A stretch of DNA of 64,000 nucleotides. Source: Candidatus Gastranaerophilales bacterium (GTDB lineage Bacteria > Cyanobacteriota > Vampirovibrionia > Gastranaerophilales > Gastranaerophilaceae). The translations under genes and the position numbers were made by a program. The notes beneath the pieces are model-generated. The model was not told the DNA's origin and did not search any database. It worked only from the letters and a program-made list of their open reading frames with translations. Shown here piece by piece: positions 16,904-23,347 of this stretch. Each line of letters opens with the position of its first letter. Position 1 is the first letter of the stretch. Where the stretch lies: contig CALUYB010000001.1 in the NCBI GenBank assembly GCA_944324905.1, positions 186,001 through 250,000 on the forward strand. The letters are read 5' to 3'.

Positions 16904-19900
16904 CTAACTTTGTACCAGTGATGACCTTATTCTATCAAGAGCAGCGTCTTTACTCAAGCCCCATTCGCGTTTTGTTACATGCACGACTTCATAGCCTAAA
17001 CGCTCCATTATGGCTTGTTTTTTGGTTTCATTTATATTTGTTTGTAATTCATCTTCTGCGCCGTCAATTTCGACAACAAGTTTGTCGTCAATCATAATAT
17101 CGGCGTTAATGCCTGCAAAATCTATTCCTGCACGCAGTTGATGTGTTGCAAACTCGTCGTTTATAGCTTCAAAAACTTCTTTTTCAAACGTATTTTTAAA
17201 TACATTTTTTCTTGAGGCAATGACCTTATCCTGAGATTGTACAAACTCAAGGTAATCCCTTAAAAGTCCTTCGGGCAGCTCATTTACTGGTTTAGAGATA
17301 AAGTTTATAAGTTTTTTCCTTGCACGAGTAATCGCAACGTTAAAAAGATTGGGTTTTTGTAAAAACATAAGACTTTGCGAGTGTGAATTTGCAGCAATTG
17401 CCCATGACATAAGCATTACATCTCTTTCATCACCTTGAAAAGTATGTGCTGTGCCAATTTCGATTTGGTGTTGCTGTATTGTTTCCTGAGAAAAAACTTT
17501 TAAAACAGCTTTTTTAATCAACTCTACCTGACCCCTGAAGGGAGAAATTATACCTATCGAAACAGGCTCTAAATCAGGGTTTTTCTCGTTTTCATAAATT
17601 ATATCTTGAACTTTTTTAATAACAGCCTCGCACTCGGCTTGATTCCTTGTGATGTCGGTGTCTACTTTTGCCTCTTTAACTTCAACAAGTTCAATGGGTG
17701 AAACATCGTCAAAATAAGGCTTCATGACTTTTATTCTGCCGCCGTAAAATTCTCTGTTTGAAAATTCGATAATAGGCTTTGGCGAGCGAAAATGCTCGTC
17801 TAAAAGGGTTGGCGTTGTTGAATAATAATTTGCAACGTCAAACATTGAATTTGTTCTAAAGCGCCAAAGGAGCTGATAGCGGTCTTCTATGTTGTATTGG
17901 TTTAAAAATGATTGTTCTTTTGCCTTTTCTAAGAAAGATAAATGCGGTAATTGTTTGTCATCGCCCACAATTACAGCCTTTTTGGCTCTAAAAAGTATGG
18001 GAAAACAGCTTGCAATATCGCATTGCGATGCTTCATCTATTATTACAACGTCAAACAACGCAGGTTTTAGGGGTAGAGAGTTTGAAATTGCATAAGTTGT
18101 TACGCACCAGCAGGGGAAAGCGGCTAAAAGCGGCTTAAAGTCCTCTTTTTCAAGCAATCTGTTTTGTTGGTTTAATTTTCTTGAAACAAGCGACTTTGAA
18201 TGTATCATAAGCCTTTGACGTTTTTGCTGGTCGCATAAAATATTCTTTAATGCAGTTCTGCGCTTGTTTTTTAGAATATCTACCGCAAGTTTTTGCTGTT
18301 TTTTTCTTAAGCTTTTAATTTTCTTTAAAATTTGGTGCAAATTGCCGATTTTATAAATATTATTTTCAATTTTTCGCAGTTTTGCATTTAAAAGCTCTAA
18401 ATCAAGCTCCAGTGCCAGTCTTTGCGACAATTCGGAGGCTTTTATTTTTCCTTTTAAATTTAAAATCTTTTTAATTTTATTTAATTTTATGCTTTCAAAA
18501 ATTTTGTCAAAAATATTTTTTTTGTGCTTGTTTTCGTACTTTTCAAGCTCTTTGAGCAGCTTTTTGGTTTGATTAACTTCTTCAAGACTAAGTGCATTTT
18601 TAATTATTTCACACTCGCCGATTGCCTCTTTTGTTTCTTTTTGTTCTTCATTTACTTCGCTGTAGCGTTTTTCAAGCGAAAAAATCTTTTGTGCGCCTTC
18701 TTCAAGCCTTTCTATTTCATCGCACAAATTTTTCATATCCTCAGGCTCTGCCATAACTGCATCTTGATAGCCGCTGTCTAAATCGACCTTGTTAGAAAGT
18801 AAATCTTCCAATTTAAAGTTGAGCATTTTTTGATAATTCGCTCTGCCCGCTCTTAGCGCAAGATATGGCGCATTTAGCGAGTTTAGACGCTGGGCAACAA
18901 CATCAACGGCTTTATCCATACGAGAGGCAACAAGAACGCTTTTGCCGTTTGCAATCAAGTGAGATACAAGGTTTACAATAGTTTGCGACTTTCCTGTCCC
19001 CGGTGGGCCATATACTGCCAAGAAATTATTTTCTTCGATTTTTTTAATGACATCCTCTTGCGAATCGCTCAATGATAGAGGAGTTATTGGGAAAAAGTCT
19101 TTTATCTCTTTTTGATCTAGTTTTTCGTTTGCAACTTTACCCTTTTGTAGTAAATATTCGTGGTTTATGACTTCAAGCACAGTTTCACGATAGACCCCTT
19201 GCGGTTTTTCGGCAATTTGAGTTAATTCATGCAAAACTCCTGCAGTGATACTTGGTCGTTTTGTTAAAATTACAGCGTTTTTCCTTTGCAGAGTAAGCTT
19301 TTCCACTTTTACACGAGGGCGTTTTGCAATTTCATCAATCGCATCAAAGTCAAAATCACCTTCTTCAAGTGCTTTTTCAAGATTTTCTCTTGAATAAAAG
19401 TCTTCAAAATCTTGCTTTATATCCTCAATTGGAGCTGTTTCAATCTCTATTTCAGGAATTAGCGATTTTAAAGTGGTTAAAAATATTTCAAGATTTTCTT
19501 GCGTTAAAGGTAACTCGGGCACGACATCCAAAAGCCCTGAGAGCATAGCGTCCGCCTCTTGCTCGTCGTCGCGTTTCATAAGCTGAGCTAAAGCACCCGT
19601 ATTAAGCGATAAAATATCCTCTTGTGCGGTCAGGACAATATTTACCCCGCGTCTTTCAAGCTTACAGGGAACATACAAAAGCGGGGTCAAAAATTGGTTG
19701 TTTTTTCTTGCTTTTGAATTTTTGCCCACAAGAAAAAGATAACCGTAAATTAAATACTTTTCTTTTGCGTTCATGTCGCTTTGAATCATAAGCTCGGTCA
19801 AATAGCTGTTTGAACCGTCAAGCAAAAGTTCCTCATCAAAATTTGTAAAAAGCTTTTCTTCATCATCTAAAAAGACCCATTTGTTTTCTTTGTCTTCTTT

Positions 19901-20023
19901 TAGATTACGAAAAGTCGAACTTTTTACTTCTTCCCTTACGCAGTCGTGCAAGTACTGCGCAAGTTTTTTTATAAAACTTGTGTTAAAAGCGCTTGCTATA
20001 ACTTTTTGAGCTTCTTGTAGCAT
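16904..20023 (-). CDS. Superfamily 1 helicase fused to a C-terminal PD-(D/E)XK-like nuclease
   Basis: The 1039-residue protein has a DNA2/NAM7-type SF1 helicase: Walker A YGPPGTGKSQT near residue 335-345, DEASQCD near 660, GDDKQLPHL near 690, GTAHTFQGDERDV near 865 and NVAITRARKKL near 905. A long coiled-coil/Lys-rich insert lies at 430-590. The last 90 residues resemble the MTES_1575/DUF559 nuclease fold (NADIMID, then VVEIDGA). It probably unwinds and cuts nucleic acid; physiological role unknown. A TATAAT at 20035-20030 lies 6 nt before the ATG, with no Shine-Dalgarno. It is followed by mutS2. Confidence 0.87.
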   Translation of the reverse strand: MLQEAQKVIASAFNTSFIKKLAQYLHDCVREEVKSSTFRNLKEDKENKWVFLDDEEKLFTNFDEELLLDGSNSYLTELMIQSDMNAKEKYLIYGYLFLVGKNSKARKNNQFLTPLLYVPCKLERRGVNIVLTAQEDILSLNTGALAQLMKRDDEQEADAMLSGLLDVVPELPLTQENLEIFLTTLKSLIPEIEIETAPIEDIKQDFEDFYSRENLEKALEEGDFDFDAIDEIAKRPRVKVEKLTLQRKNAVILTKRPSITAGVLHELTQIAEKPQGVYRETVLEVINHEYLLQKGKVANEKLDQKEIKDFFPITPLSLSDSQEDVIKKIEENNFLAVYGPPGTGKSQTIVNLVSHLIANGKSVLVASRMDKAVDVVAQRLNSLNAPYLALRAGRANYQKMLNFKLEDLLSNKVDLDSGYQDAVMAEPEDMKNLCDEIERLEEGAQKIFSLEKRYSEVNEEQKETKEAIGECEIIKNALSLEEVNQTKKLLKELEKYENKHKKNIFDKIFESIKLNKIKKILNLKGKIKASELSQRLALELDLELLNAKLRKIENNIYKIGNLHQILKKIKSLRKKQQKLAVDILKNKRRTALKNILCDQQKRQRLMIHSKSLVSRKLNQQNRLLEKEDFKPLLAAFPCWCVTTYAISNSLPLKPALFDVVIIDEASQCDIASCFPILFRAKKAVIVGDDKQLPHLSFLEKAKEQSFLNQYNIEDRYQLLWRFRTNSMFDVANYYSTTPTLLDEHFRSPKPIIEFSNREFYGGRIKVMKPYFDDVSPIELVEVKEAKVDTDITRNQAECEAVIKKVQDIIYENEKNPDLEPVSIGIISPFRGQVELIKKAVLKVFSQETIQQHQIEIGTAHTFQGDERDVMLMSWAIAANSHSQSLMFLQKPNLFNVAITRARKKLINFISKPVNELPEGLLRDYLEFVQSQDKVIASRKNVFKNTFEKEVFEAINDEFATHQLRAGIDFAGINADIMIDDKLVVEIDGAEDELQTNINETKKQAIMERLGYEVVHVTKREWGLSKDAALDRIRSSLVQS

Positions 20024-20029
20024 AAATAT

Positions 20030-20035
20030 ATTATA
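20030..20035 (-). promoter_or_regulatory. -10 box of the helicase-nuclease / mutS2 operon, predicted leaderless
   Basis: TATAAT on the minus strand ends 6 nt before the ATG at 20023, and no Shine-Dalgarno sequence is present. Confidence 0.6.
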
Positions 20036-20078
20036 GCTTGCATTTAAAAAATCTTTTCATACAAAAAGAGGAGAGAAT

Positions 20079-21521
20079 TTAGTTATGATTTTGTTCAAAA
20101 TTTTCAATAATAGAGCGCACATAAGGGTCATCAATTGCTTCAATGCCTTGTGTTTTGTATATTTTAATATACTCATTTGCTTTTTGTTGTGCGTTACTGA
20201 ATTCTTCGCTGCCTATAATGTTCCAAAAACGCTTTCTGTATGAATTTAGAGCATATTCTTCTTTTGAAGTCAGTTCTTCGCCTTGCGCTTCTTTTACAAG
20301 TAATGAACTTGCAAGCCTGTCTTTTTCAGCTTCAGCTGAGGCTATATCACGAGTTTTTGGGCTAAAATGCCAAACAATTTCCATTCTTAAGGAATTATAG
20401 GGGTTGCCCTGTTTCCTTTTTTCTTTTGCTTCTTGAATTCTTTGGGCTTTTAGTTCTTCTAAAAATTTTTTTTGAAAAAGAATTTTATCAATGAAATTTT
20501 TTGTTTTTTCATCTTTTAAATTCAGAAAAACTTTATCATGATCATCGCTAAAAATGTATTCTTTAATTATCTCCAACTCGCCATTTAAAATAGCTTCATC
20601 GACATCCATTTTTTTGATTTGCATTTTTTTGGCAAAGTCGCTTGTTGTTAAAATATCTTCATTTTTATTTCTTAAATCAAGCAGTTTTTCTTCTGAATCA
20701 ACAAATGGTCTTATATTTACAAGAGCTCTTATTTTTGTGCCGGCTGGAGTTTGAACTTTTTCATAAATCCCCGGTAACTCGCCATTTTTGAGCATTTGCG
20801 CTAATTTTTTTGCACTTGAAAAACCTAACTTTTCAAGATAAGTCACAGGTACATATACATCTTCGTTTGACACAAGTTTTTTATAGTATTTTTTTGAGGG
20901 GACAGGTGTTGATTTTTTATGCTCGTTTAAAATTGCAATGTTTTGTTCGTTAGTTATGTCAAATAAATATGAATCGAGTATTTGACCCCTTGTGTAGCTT
21001 GTTTCAAGGGGAATTAAATCACCATTTTGCAAATAATGTCTTATTTTTTTGTCTGGAATATTGTATTCATAAGATAATTCATATATATCTTTGCAATTTT
21101 CAAGTTGCTCACTTATTTTATCTATAAAATCAATATTTTTTTGTGATTCCATATCAAAATATGGCCAAAAAAAGCGCGCATTTGGAACTGAGCAATATTC
21201 AAGTTTGTCATCTTTTGCCCATTTTAAAATAGGATAAGAAGTTTTCAACCCCAGTTTTTTAACAAAATTATCAGCATCACCTATTGTCGGGTCTTGCTCT
21301 GCTATTTGTGCTTTTTCGGCTTTAGTTAAATCAGGTTTGTACAAAAAAGCCATTTTGGGGTTTGTTTTTTGTTTTTCCAGATATCGTTCTACGTTTTTTT
21401 CATATGAATCTTTATTGCCACTAAAAGAAAAAGTATCCCTTTTAATTGCAAAAGGTGAGCTTGAGTATTTATTTACGGCGTTTGTGTAGTTTGCGAATCT
21501 TGGTGAGAAATTAATTTTCAT
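20079..21521 (-). CDS. Unknown protein with four HTH-like repeats
   Basis: I do not recognise this 480-residue protein. Residues about 82-136, 145-200, 223-287 and 290-347 look like four copies of one module: an excisionase/MerR-type helix-turn-helix ending in a (N/D)GxL-type turn (for example LKNGELPGI, ILNGELEII, LQNGDLIPL, KDDKLEYC), then a strand and a short helix with a KNxxFIDKI-like segment in copies 1 and 4. The C-terminal 130 residues are charged and helical. The N-terminus (MKINFSPRF ... FSFSG) resembles that of other unknown proteins here. A DNA-binding or scaffold role is inference. Confidence 0.7.
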   Translation of the reverse strand: MKINFSPRFANYTNAVNKYSSSPFAIKRDTFSFSGNKDSYEKNVERYLEKQKTNPKMAFLYKPDLTKAEKAQIAEQDPTIGDADNFVKKLGLKTSYPILKWAKDDKLEYCSVPNARFFWPYFDMESQKNIDFIDKISEQLENCKDIYELSYEYNIPDKKIRHYLQNGDLIPLETSYTRGQILDSYLFDITNEQNIAILNEHKKSTPVPSKKYYKKLVSNEDVYVPVTYLEKLGFSSAKKLAQMLKNGELPGIYEKVQTPAGTKIRALVNIRPFVDSEEKLLDLRNKNEDILTTSDFAKKMQIKKMDVDEAILNGELEIIKEYIFSDDHDKVFLNLKDEKTKNFIDKILFQKKFLEELKAQRIQEAKEKRKQGNPYNSLRMEIVWHFSPKTRDIASAEAEKDRLASSLLVKEAQGEELTSKEEYALNSYRKRFWNIIGSEEFSNAQQKANEYIKIYKTQGIEAIDDPYVRSIIENFEQNHN

Positions 21522-21614
21522 GGCATTTTATACAAGTATGCTGAAAATAAAAATTGTTAAAATATTAAAGAATGTGAAGTTTGCGCTTTGTATATTCTTT
21601 CGTTGTGTTATTTT

Positions 21615-22200
21615 ACTGTGTCACTCTTGCGACCCAACCGTCACCCTGAACGCCCAAACCCGTCACCCCTTGCGCCCAACCGTCACCCTGAACACCCAAA
21701 CCCGTCACCCTGAACGCTCCGCCTTGTCACCCTGAACTTGTTTGACTGCTTTTGCCAAAATCTTTGATTTTGTGCAAAATGTCCCTACCGGGCAGGGTCT
21801 AATCCTTTTGCGCGTTAATTTTTTAGATGCTGAAATAAATTCAGCATGACGGAGGGGATTGTCACCCTGAACGCCCAAACCCGTCACCCTGAACTTGTTT
21901 CAGGGTCTAATCCTTTTGCGCGTTAATTTTTTAGATGCTGCCCGAATAGGGACATTTTTTGTTGCTCATTTTTCAGATGCTGAAACAAGTTCAGCATGAC
22001 ATTTGTTTTGTCACCCCTGAACACAAAAACCTCGTCACCCTGAACTTGTTTCAGGGTCTAATCCTTTTGCGCGTTAATTTTTTAGATGCTGAAATAAATT
22101 CAGCATGACGCAGGGGATTGTCACCCTGAACTTGTTTGACTGCTTTTGCCAAAATCTTTGATTTTGTGCAAAATGTCCCTACTGGGCAGGGCCTTATAAC
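21615..22200. repeat. Mosaic array of palindromic dispersed repeats
   Basis: This gene-free stretch consists of overlapping copies of two hairpin units: CCCTGAA-loop-TTCAGGG and ATGCTGAA-loop-TTCAGCAT, joined by a conserved linker (CTAATCCTTTTGCGCG and T-rich sequence). A 72-nt segment that includes CAAAATGTCCCTAC occurs twice (about 21726-21797 and 22120-22191). Short reading frames across it are artefacts of the repeats. The same units recur at 27.6, 44.3-44.7 and 47.5 kb. Confidence 0.85.
22034..22109 (+). repeat. Full 76-nt two-hairpin repeat unit, left side of the DGR island
   Basis: This copy runs from GTCACCCTGAAC to CAGCATGAC and contains both hairpins and the linker. The same 76-nt unit, with about two differences, is found at 27622-27697 on the other side of the island. 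Confidence 0.8.
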
Positions 22201-22269
22201 ATTATTTTACTTGAATTCATTCTGCAAATCTTCATATTTTACTTGAAATAAAGTTAATTTTGTTGTATA

Positions 22270-22323
22270 AATTGAGTTACAATAACAAAATTGACAAGTA
22301 AATATTATATGCGGAAGTAACTC
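22270..22323 (+). repeat. Partial duplication of the tRNA-Gly promoter and 5' end
   Basis: This 54-bp segment is repeated with a single mismatch at 22359-22412. It includes the tRNA upstream region and the first 13 nt of the tRNA (GCGGAAGTAACTC at 22311-22323), after which the match ends. It is a truncated tRNA remnant that cannot fold into a tRNA. Confidence 0.85.
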
Positions 22324-22399
22324 CTTTGCGAAGCAAATGTGGCTTGTCCACAATGACCAATTGAGTTACAATAATAAAATTGACAAGTAAATATTATAT

Positions 22400-22472
22400 G
22401 CGGAAGTAACTCAATTGGTAGAGTCCCTGCCTTCCAAGCAGGTTGTTGCGAGTTCGAGCCTCGTCTTCCGCT
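22400..22472 (+). tRNA. tRNA-Gly(UCC)
   Basis: The 73 nt fold into a full cloverleaf: acceptor GCGGAAG/CTTCCGC, D-arm ACTC/GAGT, anticodon stem CCTGC/GCAGG with loop CTTCCAA (anticodon TCC), and T-arm GCGAG/CTCGT with loop TTCGAGC. The discriminator base is T and CCA is not encoded. A hairpin terminator follows. The upstream 41 bp and the first 13 nt are duplicated at 22270-22323. It sits at the edge of the accessory island. Confidence 0.95.
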
Positions 22473-22480
22473 AATTAAAA

Positions 22481-22508
22481 GGCTCCTTACTTGGGAGCCA
22501 TTTAATTT
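22481..22508 (+). terminator. Terminator of tRNA-Gly
   Basis: The stem GGCTCC/GGAGCC (22481-22486/22494-22499) is followed by ATTTAATTTT, 8 nt after the tRNA end. Confidence 0.7.
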
Positions 22509-22519
22509 TGCAATATTTA

Positions 22520-22745
22520 AAGACCCCCAAAATTTTTAGGGGTCTTATTACTTTTAAACTCCAGGACACAGCGACCGAAACGGCGTAACACCTGCAGTGA
22601 GGGTTAAATATTTTGCAAATTAATGCAAAATTCCTGTTTTGATAAACCAAAGATCATTATGAGCCTAATTATTGAGGCTACCTCACACGAGTTTAAACAT
22701 CCTGCTCTATGCCCATCCGTAAACAGTACATACTCTGAGGATATT
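22520..22745 (-). ncRNA. DGR-associated structured RNA, copy A (template deleted)
   Basis: A minus-strand promoter (TTGAAT 22780-22775, 17-bp spacer, TACAAT 22757-22752) predicts a start near 22745. The RNA would begin with a helix ATCCT/AGGAT (22699-22703/22738-22742), an inner helix TATG/CATA (22708-22711/22729-22732) with TTTACGGATG in the loop, then hairpins CTC/GAG (22682-22684/22689-22691) and AGCCT/AGGCT (22662-22666/22675-22679). All have counterparts in copy B at the same spacing. Only about 28 nt of template 3' end remain (22561-22588, with a 1-nt deletion). A hairpin AGACCCC/GGGGTCT with U-rich tail (22545-22521) would end it. Confidence 0.6.
22521..22547. terminator. Hairpin terminator, both orientations
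   Basis: AGACCCC (22521-22527) pairs with GGGGTCT (22539-22545). T-rich sequence lies on both sides. It would end copy A of the structured RNA on the minus strand and back up the tRNA terminator on the plus strand. Confidence 0.65.
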
Positions 22746-22751
22746 TCCTGT

Positions 22752-22780
22752 ATTGTAAATTTTTTTTAATTAAAATTCAA
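22752..22780 (-). promoter_or_regulatory. Sigma70-type promoter of structured RNA copy A
   Basis: TTGAAT (22780-22775), a spacer of exactly 17 bp and TACAAT (22757-22752) are placed so that transcription would begin at the first helix of the RNA. Confidence 0.6.
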
Positions 22781-22802
22781 GATGAAAATATATTTTATAT
22801 AT

Positions 22803-23197
22803 AAAAACACGTCTATACTAAACACCAGGACACAGCGAACCGAATCGGCGTAGCGCGGATTCTGATTGTTCGGACCGTTAAATGTACCACTATTCAGGTT
22901 AAAATAGTAGTAATTGCTACCATTAGGCGTAGATGACCACACCTCGTTCGGGTAGCAGTTACCATTGTTCGACCCGTCGCAAACACCGTAGTTGTTGCAT
23001 CTGGCTGCGCCGTAACCGCTGTTCCAGTCACAAAGCCTTCTTGAGAGTTTAATATGATATATCGTTATAAACCCCGACATATGGTATTTGTATGTAAAAG
23101 TACAAAAAATAAGCTTAATTATTAAAGCTATCTCAAACGAGTTTAGTTCCCACTCTGCAAACATCCGTAAATAATTTGCACTCCGGGGAGACGTGTT
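22803..23197 (-). ncRNA. DGR-associated structured RNA, copy B, carrying the template-like repeat
   Basis: A minus-strand promoter (about 23233-23204) predicts a start near 23197. The 5' end AAAACACGTCT (23199-23189) is the exact complement of AGACGTGTTTT (22814-22804) at the 3' end, which runs into five Us: an 11-bp helix that closes the RNA and doubles as a terminator. Inside lie the helices CCC/GGG (23149-23151/23186-23188), GCAAA/TTTGC (23157-23161/23175-23179) with the TTTACGGATG loop, CTC/GAG (23132-23134/23139-23141) and AGCTT/AAGCT (23112-23116/23125-23129), a spacer, and the 214-nt template-like repeat. Transcription is inferred. Confidence 0.6.
22825..23038 (-). repeat. Template repeat-like sequence (TR) of the DGR
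   Basis: These 214 nt align without gaps to 24254-24467 on the plus strand. Read on the minus strand, the segment has 15 Asn codons in 71; ten are changed in the target. By my count, 21 of 54 mismatches fall on adenines of this copy, against 5 on adenines of the target, as expected if this is the template side. The 33 mismatches at non-adenine positions are too many for a cognate pair, so it may serve another target, be decaying, or be an old variable repeat. The frame stays open across it, giving a spurious 132-residue reading frame. Confidence 0.65.
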
Positions 23198-23203
23198 TTA
23201 AAT

Positions 23204-23233
23204 AAAATACCATATTAACAATATAATTGTCAT
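23204..23233 (-). promoter_or_regulatory. Probable promoter of structured RNA copy B
   Basis: ATGACA (23233-23228), an 18-bp spacer and TGG-TATTTT (hexamer 23209-23204, extended -10) precede the predicted RNA start by 6-7 nt. Confidence 0.45.
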
Positions 23234-23347
23234 ATTTGTTACAATAATTTTTATAATTTGAATATAATCTTGAAATTATGAACAAATATGATATATTAAA
23301 AATATCCGTAGAGTTTTTTTGAATAGCTTAACAAAAAGGTCAGGTTT

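Noticed and set aside
16904-20023. Defence island around the helicase-nuclease
   Set aside because: Neighbours are mutS2 and an unknown protein; no restriction, toxin-antitoxin or other defence partner is present.
21705-21887. Short minus-strand frames in the repeat array (also 27392-27613, 44168-44353 and 47264-47533)
   Set aside because: Their translations such as LKQVQHDG are the typical artefact of the palindromic repeats and share nothing else.
21615-22200. CRISPR array
   Set aside because: The repeats are mosaic palindromes of irregular spacing with no unique spacers of constant length and no cas genes.
22380-22397. TTGACA with nearby TATTAT as the tRNA promoter
   Set aside because: The spacing is wrong and the start would fall inside the tRNA; TACAAT at 22367-22372 is a better -10 candidate.
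22766-23164. 132-residue minus-strand reading frame across the template-like repeat
   Set aside because: It is open only because the template keeps the reading frame of its target; it has no ribosome binding site or domain start, and its first third falls in the structured RNA domain.
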